Source of the DNA: Ruminococcaceae bacterium UBA6416
Lineage (GTDB): Bacteria; Bacillota; Clostridia; Oscillospirales; Acutalibacteraceae
DNA length: 28,934 nucleotides
NCBI GenBank assembly: GCA_002438505.1
Contig: DJPI01000044.1
Span: forward strand, 1-28,934
Direction of reading: 5' to 3'
Part shown: piece by piece, positions 21,626 through 28,934 of the stretch
How positions within the stretch are numbered: position 1 is the stretch's first letter
How the letters are laid out: every line of letters starts with the position of its first letter
Made by a program: the position numbers and the translations under genes
Notes under the pieces: model-generated
What the model saw: only the letters and a program-made list of their open reading frames with translations
Databases searched by the model: none
What the model was told of the DNA's origin: nothing

Positions 21626-22387
21626 ATGACAGATGCAAAAACCTTAGCGTACATCAACCTTTACGGTGTTCTCGGCACTTTGGAAAACCTTTGCGAACTT
21701 GACGAAGAAGCAAGCAAACTCGCAAACGTCAAAAAGCCGCTCTCCATCGCTTTCAGCGTTAAGAACGGCCCGGACGCAACAATCACTTTCAAAAACGGAA
21801 GGTGCAGGATGGAACAGGGCGTTGCCCCCGACTGCAATGTTCTTCTTCCCTTCTCATCGTGCGAAAAGTTCAACGGACTTATTGACGGAACCGTCACTCC
21901 CATCCCCGTTAAGGGCTTTTCAAAGATCGGATTTCTTCTCAACAACTTCACAAAGCTCACCGATATCCTCACAAAATATCTCAGAGCAACCGAGGAAGAC
22001 CTCAAGGATGAAAAGTTCTTTGAAACAAGCACAAAGCTTATGTTTTATTTAATCACCGTTGCTCTTTCCCAAATTGGCAACAACGATGAAATCGGCCGCT
22101 TCTCCGCAAGCTATATCCCGAACGGTATTATTGAAATGAGCATCAAGAACTCCGTTGCCGCAACAATCCGCGTCAAGGATCATCACCTTGTCACAATCAA
22201 GCAGAAGCCTGAAAGCTACCGCTCAAAGATGGAGTTCGGCTCAATCAAGCTTGCAAGAGACCTCTTTGACGGAAAGGTCAACGCCGTTGCTTGCATTGGT
22301 GAGGGCACCGTGACAATGTCCGGCCTTATCAATATGATAGACAACCTCAACAGAATACTCGACAGAGTTGCGCTTTACTTGGCATAA
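21626..22387 (+). CDS. SCP2-like two-domain protein A
   Basis: A 253-residue soluble protein, paralogous to the one at 25797-26600. Each half resembles an SCP2 (sterol-carrier-like) lipid-binding domain: the first ends FNGLIDGTVTPIPVKGFSKI, the second ends LFDGKVNAVACIGEGTVTMS and GLINMIDNLNRIL. The paralogue matches it in FNGLIDG/LNGFFKG, IPVKGFSKIGFL/IPKIHGIKKAGTL and KLMFYLITVALSQIGN/KCFFYLLSSGISQLNK. SCP2 domains hold hydrophobic molecules in a groove. No signal peptide or membrane helix is seen. Start has AAGGAGGAG upstream. It is first in the operon and 13 bp before the aminotransferase. The SCP2 assignment is tentative; the paralogy is clear. It may deliver a hydrophobic substrate or organise the enzymes. 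Confidence 0.65.
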   Translation: MTDAKTLAYINLYGVLGTLENLCELDEEASKLANVKKPLSIAFSVKNGPDATITFKNGRCRMEQGVAPDCNVLLPFSSCEKFNGLIDGTVTPIPVKGFSKIGFLLNNFTKLTDILTKYLRATEEDLKDEKFFETSTKLMFYLITVALSQIGNNDEIGRFSASYIPNGIIEMSIKNSVAATIRVKDHHLVTIKQKPESYRSKMEFGSIKLARDLFDGKVNAVACIGEGTVTMSGLINMIDNLNRILDRVALYLA

Positions 22388-22400
22388 GGAGGGTATAACA

Positions 22401-23666
22401 ATGAATTTTCCGGTTTATGAAAATCATCAGAAAAGCAGAGAGATGTTCCAGAGGGCGACCCAGATCATCCCCTCGGGCATCTATGGCCACCTCGGCCCCG
22501 CAGAAGGCCAGTTCATCCCCGTTTCAAACTGGCCCCTCTTTGCCGAAAAAGCAAAGGGCTCCTATATGTGGGACGTTGACGGCAACAAATATATCGACTA
22601 TATGTGCGCATACGGTCCGAATGTTCTCGGCTACTGCGATGATGACGTTGATGCCGCCGCAATGAAGCAGATTGCCCTCGGCAACTGCACAACAACTCCC
22701 GAAAAGGTTATGCTTGAATGCGCCGAGGTTCTTGTTGACACCGTCAACACCGCCGACTGGGCTTTCTTTGCAAAGAACGGCAATGACGCAACTCAGGGTG
22801 CAATCATGTGCGCAAGAGCTCACACTCACAGAAAAAAGATCATCATGTTCCGCGGATATTATCACGGCGTTTCACCCTGGTGCATGAAGAAGGACTATCC
22901 CGGCGTTCTTGAAGAGGATGTTTGCAACAACATCGTCATCCCCTGGAACGATATCCCCACCCTTGAAAAGGTTATTGAGGAAAACAAGAATGAAATTGCC
23001 GCCCTCATCGCTCAGCCGTATGACCACGGTAACTTCTATGACAACTCCTTCCCGGCTGAAGGCTTCTGGAAGAAGGTCAGAGAAATCTGCACAAAGAATG
23101 AAATCGTCCTCATCATTGACGACGTTCGCGCCGGTTTCCGCCTTGACCTTGCCGGTTCCGACCATTACTTCGGCTTTGAAGCCGACCTCATCTGCTTCTG
23201 CAAGGCTCTTGCCAACGGCTACAATATGTCTGCAATCTGCGGCAAGGAATTCCTCAAGAGCGCAATGAGCTCTCTTTCATACACGGGCTCTTACTGGCTT
23301 TCCGCCGTTCCGTTTGCGGCCTGCATTGCCTGCATCAATAAGATGAAGAAGCTTGACACCCCGAAGATGTTCTTTGAAAAGGGAACAAAGCTCACCGAAG
23401 GACTTAAGCTTGCGGGTGAGGAACACGGCTTTGACCTTGTCACCTCCGGCGCACCGGCTCTGTTCTATCTCAGAATAGCAAACGATGACAGCATGGTTCT
23501 TCATCAGGAATGGGTTGCTGAAATGGTTAAGCGCGGAATCTTCCTTGCAAGCCATCACAACCACTTCATCAACGCTTCACTTTCAGACAAGGATATCAAG
23601 CACACGATCGAAGTCGGCGAGGAATGCTTCAAGATCCTTGAAAAGAACCACCCGGAGCTTTTCTGA
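22401..23666 (+). CDS. Class III PLP aminotransferase (glutamate-1-semialdehyde-aminomutase-like)
   Basis: A 421-residue fold-type I PLP enzyme. Residues of note are the start of the large domain GSYMWDVDGNKYIDYMCAYG, the cofactor-stacking FAKNGNDATQGAI, HGVSPW, Asp240 in LIIDDVRAGFRL and Lys268 in FCKALANGYNMS, which should carry PLP. Most relatives read DEV(M/Q)TGFR here, so the DDVRAGFR form marks a sub-family. The enzyme moves an amino group to or within an aldehyde or keto substrate; a haem-pathway GSA aminomutase is unlikely without hem genes nearby. Start ATG 22401 has GGAGGG upstream; a longer reading from 22368 overlaps the SCP2-like gene. It is second gene of the operon. A large structured RNA follows its stop. 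Confidence 0.92.
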   Translation: MNFPVYENHQKSREMFQRATQIIPSGIYGHLGPAEGQFIPVSNWPLFAEKAKGSYMWDVDGNKYIDYMCAYGPNVLGYCDDDVDAAAMKQIALGNCTTTPEKVMLECAEVLVDTVNTADWAFFAKNGNDATQGAIMCARAHTHRKKIIMFRGYYHGVSPWCMKKDYPGVLEEDVCNNIVIPWNDIPTLEKVIEENKNEIAALIAQPYDHGNFYDNSFPAEGFWKKVREICTKNEIVLIIDDVRAGFRLDLAGSDHYFGFEADLICFCKALANGYNMSAICGKEFLKSAMSSLSYTGSYWLSAVPFAACIACINKMKKLDTPKMFFEKGTKLTEGLKLAGEEHGFDLVTSGAPALFYLRIANDDSMVLHQEWVAEMVKRGIFLASHHNHFINASLSDKDIKHTIEVGEECFKILEKNHPELF

Positions 23667-23706
23667 AACTGCGGTAATTAAGAGATACCGGAAAAGCATG
23701 GAGTTG

Positions 23707-23826
23707 AAGGCCGGGGCGGACGGCGAGCCGCCCGTGAAACGGAAAGCTTTCAATGCACCTTACCGCCTTAGCATCTGACTGTATCTTGCGGTTTGCGGAC
23801 GGTTCGCCGTTTGCCCCGGCCTTTTT
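23707..23826 (+). ncRNA. Strongly structured intergenic RNA / terminator-attenuator
   Basis: The 213-base gap between aminotransferase and transketolase holds a long imperfect hairpin. AAGGCCGGGGC (23707-23717) pairs perfectly with GCCCCGGCCTT (23813-23823), then after a 3x3 loop CGGCGA (23721-23726) pairs with TCGCCG (23804-23809), with further pairs inside. It ends in TTTTT (23822-23826), like an intrinsic terminator. Alternative local hairpins compete: GGGCGG/CCGCCC (23714-23733) and ACGG-TTCG-CCGT (23799-23810), and ACCGC/GCGGT (23762-23766 with 23788-23792) fits inside the loop. The mutually exclusive pairings suggest attenuation or a riboswitch-like role. A MITE-like repeat is the alternative. 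Confidence 0.72.
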
Positions 23827-23853
23827 GCCTTTTCCCGGCTTCTCAGTTATAAA
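23825..23853 (+). promoter_or_regulatory. Possible internal promoter for transketolase genes
   Basis: TTGCCT (23825-23830), 17-bp spacer, TATAAA (23848-23853), right after the terminator T-run. A moderate match that could allow separate expression of the transketolase half. Confidence 0.45.
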
Positions 23854-23879
23854 AACAAATTTATACGGAGGAGAAAACT

Positions 23880-24758
23880 ATGCCACTTTCAAAAAAAGAA
23901 TGGCTTGCCCTTGAAAAGAAAGCTTACGAGCTGCGTCAGCTTTGCATGAAAACAACAGCCTGGGCAGGCAGCGGTCATATCGGCGGCGGTATGAGCGTTA
24001 TGGACCTTCTCACGGTCCTCTATCATAAGTATCTCAACATCAGAGTTGACGAGCCGAAATGGGAAGACAGAGACCGCTTCATCCTTTCAAAGGGTCACGC
24101 GGCAATCGCCTATGCTCCCGTTCTCTGCGACAAGGGCTTCAATGATCCCGAAATGCTCAAAACTTTCAACCTCTCCGGTTCAAAGATGGGTATGCACCTT
24201 GACTCAAACAAGGTTGTCGGCGTTGACGCTTCAACCGGTTCACTCGGCCACGGCGTTTCAATCGCAGCCGGAACCGCCCTTGCGGCAAGAATCCTCGGCA
24301 AGGACTATCTTACATATGTTGTCACCGGTGACGGCGAGCTTGGCGAAGGCTCAAACTGGGAAGGCTTCATGACCATTAACCACTATCAGCTTTCAAACTG
24401 CATCGTTTTCATCGACCGCAACCACTGCATGATTGACGGCCCGACAGAGGAAATTATGAAGCTTGAACCGCTTGCAGACAAGATGGTCGCTTTCGGCTTC
24501 AACACCGTTACCGTTGACGGAAACAACATCGGCGCTCTCTGTGACGCTATCGACATGGCTATTGAGCGTTCAAAGGAAAAGTGCGCTCCAACCTGCATCA
24601 TCATGGACACCAAGAAGGGTGCCGGAATCAAGGATATTGCAGGCGACTATCATTGCCATTACATGGCTCTTGACGACGCAACATTCGACAAGTACATGAA
24701 GGAACTTGAAGAGGATTACAACGAACGTGTTGCTCGCGTAGAAAAGGAGGCTAAATAA
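23880..24758 (+). CDS. Transketolase, N-terminal (TPP-binding) subunit
   Basis: A 292-residue split-transketolase alpha subunit. It shows GSGHIGGGMSVMDLL (30-44), the phosphate-binding FILSKGHAAIAYA, GSLGHGVSIAAGTALA (120-135) and the TPP signature GDGELGEGSNWEG...FIDRN (150-181). It matches the N-terminal half of E. coli transketolase and pairs with the subunit encoded two bases later. Transketolases move two-carbon ketol units between sugar phosphates. ATG 23880 has GGAGGAGA upstream. It follows the structured element, so it may be controlled separately from the aminotransferase. Split transketolases are common in Clostridia for pentose formation. Its partners here suggest a specialised substrate, but that is inference. 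Confidence 0.95.
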   Translation: MPLSKKEWLALEKKAYELRQLCMKTTAWAGSGHIGGGMSVMDLLTVLYHKYLNIRVDEPKWEDRDRFILSKGHAAIAYAPVLCDKGFNDPEMLKTFNLSGSKMGMHLDSNKVVGVDASTGSLGHGVSIAAGTALAARILGKDYLTYVVTGDGELGEGSNWEGFMTINHYQLSNCIVFIDRNHCMIDGPTEEIMKLEPLADKMVAFGFNTVTVDGNNIGALCDAIDMAIERSKEKCAPTCIIMDTKKGAGIKDIAGDYHCHYMALDDATFDKYMKELEEDYNERVARVEKEAK

Positions 24759-24760
24759 TT

Positions 24761-25771
24761 ATGGCAGGCGGATTTGTTTATAACGCAATCGACCAGACAG
24801 AAGTTGCAACCGCTGAAATTTACGGTAAGGCTCTGGCTGACATAATTCTCAAAGACCCCAAGGTTGTTGCAATCACCGCAGACCTTGCAAAATCAACAAA
24901 GCTCGGTGACGTTCTCAAGGTTTGCCCGGAGAGAGTCATCAACGTCGGTATTGCCGAGCAGGATATGTTCGGCGTTGCCGCGGGTATGGCAAGAGCCGGC
25001 TGCATTCCGTTCCTTTCCGGTTTCTCCGCTTTCACCTCAATGAGAGCCTGCGACCAGCTCCACACCGACATCTGCTATCAGAATGTTAACGCAAAAATCA
25101 TCGCTACTCACGCAGGAACTTCTTTCGGCCAGGCGGGCTCAACCCACCACGCAATCGTTGACCTTGCAATCACAAGGGCAATGCCGAACCTCACAGTTAT
25201 TGTTCCGGCGGACGGAATGGAAACCGCAAACGCCGTTAACGCTGCATACAACAGCTTTGGCCCCTATTACATCAGAATCAACCGTGGTTTTGACCGCGTT
25301 CTTTATCAGAACATGGATTACGGCTTTGAAGTTGGAAAGGCTGTTGAAATCAATCCCGGAACGGACATCACCGTGATTGCCTGCGGCTCCTGCGTTTTCC
25401 AGGCTAAGCAGGCCGCAGAGTTCCTTGAGAACGCAGATGGACTCAAGGTTCGCGTTCTCAATATGCACACCATTAAGCCGATTGACAAGGAAGCAATCAT
25501 CAAGGCTGTTATGGACACAAGAAGAATCATCACCGTTGAAGATCACAGCATCATCGGCGGTCTCGGTTCAGCCGTTTCTGAAGTTGTTGTTGAAGCCGGA
25601 AAGGCCTGCGCCTTCAAGATGCTCGGACACCCGGACAAGTTTGCTCCCATCGGTCTTCATGAGGACATCATGGCCGAGGTTGGAATTGACGCAAACGGAA
25701 TCATCGCCGCGGTCCGTGAGGTTATGCACAAGGACTTTGAAGAAGACGATAACTGGGACGACGAATTTTAA
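24761..25771 (+). CDS. Transketolase, C-terminal subunit
   Basis: A 336-residue beta subunit with pyrimidine-binding and C-terminal domains. The catalytic Glu66 lies in NVGIAEQDMFGVAAGMA, followed by FSAFTSMRACDQLHTDICYQ, THAGTSFGQAGSTHHAIVD and the C-terminal PIDKEAIIKAVMDTRRIITV and EDHSIIGGLGSAVSE. It resembles the C-terminal half of transketolase and the related DXS/E1-beta fold. It starts two bases after the alpha-subunit stop, so expression is coupled one to one. The acidic C-terminus (DFEEDDNWDDEF) is long for the family. The next gene, a SCP2-like protein, begins 25 bp later. Confidence 0.95.
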   Translation: MAGGFVYNAIDQTEVATAEIYGKALADIILKDPKVVAITADLAKSTKLGDVLKVCPERVINVGIAEQDMFGVAAGMARAGCIPFLSGFSAFTSMRACDQLHTDICYQNVNAKIIATHAGTSFGQAGSTHHAIVDLAITRAMPNLTVIVPADGMETANAVNAAYNSFGPYYIRINRGFDRVLYQNMDYGFEVGKAVEINPGTDITVIACGSCVFQAKQAAEFLENADGLKVRVLNMHTIKPIDKEAIIKAVMDTRRIITVEDHSIIGGLGSAVSEVVVEAGKACAFKMLGHPDKFAPIGLHEDIMAEVGIDANGIIAAVREVMHKDFEEDDNWDDEF

Positions 25772-25796
25772 TTGAGAGGAAAGGAGAGCAAATATA

Positions 25797-26600
25797 ATGT
25801 CAATACCTCAGGAAGCATTATATTCAAATAAGATTTTTCTGAACGCCGCTCTTCCTCTTGTCAAGGTCATTGCAACTGACGTTCCATCGCTTGCAAAAAA
25901 GTTTGAACACGCTCACGCCGTTATTCAAGTCAGCTGCCTTAACCCGGAGGCTCCCGGGGGAAAGGTTGGAATGCACTTTGTTGTTAACAGCGGTGAATGG
26001 CTCGTTCACACCTGCCTGACAAAAGATCCTCACATAGAGCTTGAGTTCAAGAGCGTTGAAGCCCTCAACGGCTTCTTCAAGGGCAACATCACCCTTGGCG
26101 CCATCCCGAAGATTCACGGAATCAAAAAGGCCGGAACATTGGTTGCCTTTGTTCAGGTGCTTCTCAAAATGGCCTCCCTCCTCGGCGCAGACAAGGCGCC
26201 GGAGGATGAGGAAACACAGAGACTTATGGTTAAGTGCTTCTTCTATCTGCTTTCAAGCGGCATCAGCCAGCTCAACAAGATGGGTCATCCGGAAATTCAC
26301 GAATGGGCGCTCAAGAGCCCCGACCGTGTTTACGCTTTTGCGGTTAACGATCACCCGGAGGTTGCGGCATATATCCGCGTTAAGGCCGGAAAAACAAGAG
26401 CCGGAAGGGGTGAATATAAGAGGGCAATGCCCTTCTTCACCCTGCGCTTTGACTCCTTCAAGAGCGCTCTCGGAACGCTTCTCGGAACGGATGATATGCT
26501 TGAGTCCACAAAGAGCGGAAAGCTCATCATGGATGGTGCGCCTGAATTCGGCGCGCAGCTTGGCGGTTTCCTGCTCATGGTTGGAGACCTTGCAAAATAA
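25797..26600 (+). CDS. SCP2-like two-domain protein B
   Basis: A 267-residue paralogue of protein A (21626-22387). It has the same two-part layout: an N-half ending LEFKSVEALNGFFKGNITLG and IPKIHGIKKAGTLVAFVQVL, the shared middle CFFYLLSSGISQLNK, and a C-half ending STKSGKLIMDGAPEFGAQLG. The resemblance to SCP2 lipid-carrier domains is tentative. A middle segment PEVAAYIRVKAGKTRAGRGE is basic and could contact a phosphorylated ligand. No signal peptide. AAAGGAGAG lies about nine bases before the start. It closes the operon, followed by a strong terminator. Having one paralogue at each end of an enzyme set suggests a heterodimeric carrier or scaffold. Confidence 0.65.
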   Translation: MSIPQEALYSNKIFLNAALPLVKVIATDVPSLAKKFEHAHAVIQVSCLNPEAPGGKVGMHFVVNSGEWLVHTCLTKDPHIELEFKSVEALNGFFKGNITLGAIPKIHGIKKAGTLVAFVQVLLKMASLLGADKAPEDEETQRLMVKCFFYLLSSGISQLNKMGHPEIHEWALKSPDRVYAFAVNDHPEVAAYIRVKAGKTRAGRGEYKRAMPFFTLRFDSFKSALGTLLGTDDMLESTKSGKLIMDGAPEFGAQLGGFLLMVGDLAK

Positions 26601-26616
26601 TCAGATATTACTCATT

Positions 26617-26651
26617 AAAACCACCGGCGCGAAATGTGCCGGTGGTTTTTT
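26617..26651 (+). terminator. Terminator of the SCP2/transketolase operon
   Basis: AAAACCACCGGC and GCCGGTGGTTTT form a 12-bp stem with a short GC/GT-flanked GAAAT loop, ending in TTTTTT. Strong. Confidence 0.9.
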
Positions 26652-26677
26652 GTGCGCCGTGTGTTTCAAGAAAGACC

Positions 26678-26724
26678 AAAAAAAGCTATAATCCGCAGTT
26701 TTAAATACGGGTTATAGCTTTTTG
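26678..26724 (-). terminator. Terminator of the hydratase (bidirectional)
   Basis: A perfect 12-bp stem AAAAAGCTATAA (26680-26691) / TTATAGCTTTTT (26712-26723). On the minus strand it ends in TTTTTTT, on the plus strand in TTTTTG, so it can serve both directions. Confidence 0.85.
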
Positions 26725-26754
26725 CCTTATATTAACTTTTGTTCAGTCAGCGGC

Positions 26755-28934
26755 TCAATGCTTATTTTTGTAATAATTCATCAGGCAGCCGTCAAGGATG
26801 ATCTGCTTTTCTTCATCGGTGAGGCCTTTAACAAAGAGCGTGATGTCATGAACGCCGTCCTTTGCAATGACCTTTGCCGGAATTTCCTCTTTTCCGTTTT
26901 GAATTGCATCGCGGATTCCGGGAACAAAAACATAATCTCCGTTGTCATAATCAAAAGCGGTGCTTCTGTCAATCGTGAACGGAAGAATGCCCCAGTTGAT
27001 GCAGTTTGAACGGTATCTCTTGGTTGCAAACTCGTAGCAGATGTTTGCAAAGCCGCCGAGCACCTTCTGGCAGGACGCGGCCTGCTCTCTTGCGGAACCG
27101 TCACCCGGTCTCTTTGCAAAAACGCAGGAGCCGAACTGGGTGTTCTTTTCTGTCTCCTCGGCGTTGCAGCATACCTTTTTGAGAACGGAAAGAACCTCCT
27201 CGCTTGAGCCTTTTCTGCGCTTTGCCTCCTCGGCGGCAACGGCCTCAGCGCGCTTAACATACATCGGCTCGCGGCGCGAAAGAGCAAACTGCGAAAGGCG
27301 CAGCGGATTGCTGCGGTAGCTTGAGGTTTCACCGGACGGAATCAGCTCATCGGTGGTTGTGACCTCATCTTGCAAAACGGCGGCAAGCTTAAGAAGAAGA
27401 TTGTCTGAAAGCTCATACATTGACGGCCAGTCGGTGATGTTCGGGCCAAGCTTCAGCTCGTAATCCGGCTGAGCCTTTTTAAAGCCGTTATAAACGCGCC
27501 TGTCATAAACACCCTTATCAAATGTATATGTTTTGTCATATTCGGGAATGGAAACGTCAGTTGCCGCAGTAAGAGCTCCGTGGTTCAGCGCCGTTGCCGC
27601 AATGGAGCGTGCGTCAACAAGAGCAACGCAGGAAAGCTGGCCGTCGCCGGGCTTGCTGCCCTCGCGGTTCGGGAAGTTTCTTGTTGTGTGTCGGATTGAA
27701 AGGCCGTTGTTCGCCGGAACATCGCCTGCGCCGAAGCACGGGCCGCAGAAGCAGGGCTTGAACACTGCACCGGCCTCAAGCAGCTTTTGTTCGGTTCCGT
27801 TTTTGATGAGCGCAAGGTTGACCGGAACACTTGACGGATAGACGGAAAGTGAGAAGTAGCCGTCTCCGGTGCTGCCGTTTTCAAGGATGGCGGCAGCCTC
27901 ACAGACGTTTTCAAACATTCCGCCGGCGCAGCCTGCAATAACACCCTGGTCAACAAAAATCTTTCCGTCTTTAACCTTATCCTTGAGCGAGAAATTGACC
28001 TTGTCACCAAACTGAGCTTTGGCCGCCTCTTCAACCTCTTTGAGGATTGACGGGTTGTCCTGAAGTTCATGAATGGAGTAACCGTTTGAGGGATGGAACG
28101 GGAGGGCAATCATGCTTTCAATTTTTGAAAGGTCAATTCTGACTGCCATGTCATATTTTGCAGCCTTTTCCGGCTTCAGCTCTTTGAAGTCCTCCGGGCG
28201 GCCGTGAACGGTATAGAAGCTTTTGACGGTTTCATCCGTCTCCCAAATTGAGGAAAGGCAGGCGGTTTCCGTTGTCATTACGTCAATGCCGATTCTGAAA
28301 TCCATTGAAAGATTCTTCACGCCCGGGCCGGCAAATTCAAGAACCTTGTTTGTAACAAGTCCTTTTTTGAACACTGCGGTGCAAAGTGCGATTGCAACAT
28401 CGTGGGGGCCGACACCCTTTTTCGGTGCATTTTCAAGGTAAATCAGAGCAACCTGTGGGGGCGTGACGTCCCAGGTGTTTCTGAGAAGCTGTTTAACAAG
28501 CTCCGGGCCGCCTTCTCCAACACCCATGGTACCCATTGCACCGTAACGGGTGTGGCTGTCCGAGCCGAGAATCATGCTGCCGCATTTTGTCATCATTTCG
28601 CGCGCATACTGATGAATGACCGCCTGGTTTGCCGGAACATAAATGCCGCCGTATTTTTTTGCAGCCGAAAGGCCGAAAACGTGGTCATCCTCGTTGATTG
28701 TTCCGCCAACGGCACAGAGGCTGTTGTGGCAGTTTGTCAGCGCATAAGGAACGGGGAACTCCTTGAGTCCGCTGGCTCTTGCGGTCTGAATGATTCCGAC
28801 ATAGGTGATGTCATGTGAGATGAGGGAATCAAAACGAACCTGCATTTTCTTTTCGTCTTTTTTAACGCTGTGAGAGTTGAGAATCGAATATGCAATGGTG
28901 CCCTCGCGGGAGCCGGAAAGCCCTCTTTTTGAAA
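26755..28934 (-). CDS. Aconitase-family hydratase, YbhJ-like (5' end outside window)
   Basis: 725 residues are visible and the frame stays open to the right edge, so the start is missing (full length perhaps about 750-760). An ATG at 28845 exists, but 29 in-frame codons precede it, reading GTIAYSILNSHS, which is typical family sequence. Aconitase features are SHDITYVGIIQTARASG, ILGSDSHTRYGAMGTMGVGE, the cysteine segments TTETACLSSIW and GVIAGCAGG, FCGPCFGAGD, and SIRHTTRNFPNREGS. The sequence recalls E. coli YbhJ and a hydratase common in Clostridia. Likely role is citrate/isocitrate isomerisation with the isocitrate dehydrogenase at 17032, but a different tricarboxylate or hydroxy-acid substrate is possible. 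Transcription ends at a hairpin 31 bases beyond the stop. Confidence 0.9.
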   Translation of the reverse strand, partial: SKRGLSGSREGTIAYSILNSHSVKKDEKKMQVRFDSLISHDITYVGIIQTARASGLKEFPVPYALTNCHNSLCAVGGTINEDDHVFGLSAAKKYGGIYVPANQAVIHQYAREMMTKCGSMILGSDSHTRYGAMGTMGVGEGGPELVKQLLRNTWDVTPPQVALIYLENAPKKGVGPHDVAIALCTAVFKKGLVTNKVLEFAGPGVKNLSMDFRIGIDVMTTETACLSSIWETDETVKSFYTVHGRPEDFKELKPEKAAKYDMAVRIDLSKIESMIALPFHPSNGYSIHELQDNPSILKEVEEAAKAQFGDKVNFSLKDKVKDGKIFVDQGVIAGCAGGMFENVCEAAAILENGSTGDGYFSLSVYPSSVPVNLALIKNGTEQKLLEAGAVFKPCFCGPCFGAGDVPANNGLSIRHTTRNFPNREGSKPGDGQLSCVALVDARSIAATALNHGALTAATDVSIPEYDKTYTFDKGVYDRRVYNGFKKAQPDYELKLGPNITDWPSMYELSDNLLLKLAAVLQDEVTTTDELIPSGETSSYRSNPLRLSQFALSRREPMYVKRAEAVAAEEAKRRKGSSEEVLSVLKKVCCNAEETEKNTQFGSCVFAKRPGDGSAREQAASCQKVLGGFANICYEFATKRYRSNCINWGILPFTIDRSTAFDYDNGDYVFVPGIRDAIQNGKEEIPAKVIAKDGVHDITLFVKGLTDEEKQIILDGCLMNYYKNKH

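Noticed and set aside
28845..28845. Start of the hydratase at this ATG
   Set aside because: Twenty-nine in-frame codons upstream match family sequence and remain open to the window edge, so the gene is cut, not started here.

Overview
The window looks like a chromosomal stretch from an anaerobic, low-to-mid GC member of Bacillota, class Clostridia (Oscillospiraceae/Ruminococcaceae-like by gene content). The reasons are strong GGAGG ribosome-binding sites, SigA-type TTGACA/TATAAT promoters, NrdR, two DRTGG proteins beside an [FeFe]-hydrogenase-like sensor protein, a DegV protein, split (two-subunit) transketolase and an anaerobe-type aconitase-like hydratase. Species cannot be named. No rRNA, tRNA, CRISPR array, insertion sequence or phage gene was found.

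Layout. 1-380: tandem, highly structured non-coding repeats of 199 bp period. 383-2873: a NatAB-like ABC exporter operon (minus) with a 29-residue peptide ORF and an intrinsic terminator in its leader, divergent from an XRE regulator across a promoter full of inverted repeats. 2992-7310: a plus-strand cluster encoding a PHP phosphoesterase, an unknown helical protein, DRTGG protein, GHKL ATPase, [FeFe]-hydrogenase-like Fe-S protein and a second DRTGG protein, which is probably a redox/hydrogen signalling module. 7470-9572: an internally duplicated membrane protein (minus) divergent from a TetR regulator. 9624-12789: sugar O-acetyltransferase, GPH-type sugar symporter and glycerophosphodiesterase. 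12918-14365: NrdR and DegV. 14419-14672: an orphan BrnA antitoxin preceded by a ten-codon stump of its BrnT toxin. 14822-18231: iron alcohol dehydrogenase, membrane-anchored GDPD-like protein and eukaryote-type NADP isocitrate dehydrogenase. 18304-18855: a broken CAT-type acetyltransferase that still has its promoter and Shine-Dalgarno. 19024-21344: a P-loop ATPase, small Ser-rich lipoprotein and CorA transporter.

21531-26651 is the best candidate for an undescribed system. Two paralogous two-domain SCP2-like (hydrophobic-carrier-like) proteins bracket a class III PLP aminotransferase and a split TPP transketolase. A roughly 120-nt, strongly structured RNA element with terminator features lies between the aminotransferase and the transketolase. 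26755-28934: a YbhJ-like aconitase-family hydratase, cut by the right edge. With the isocitrate dehydrogenase it could supply the citrate to 2-oxoglutarate branch.

All functions are from reading motifs by eye. No database search was possible, so family names for the less conserved proteins are provisional.
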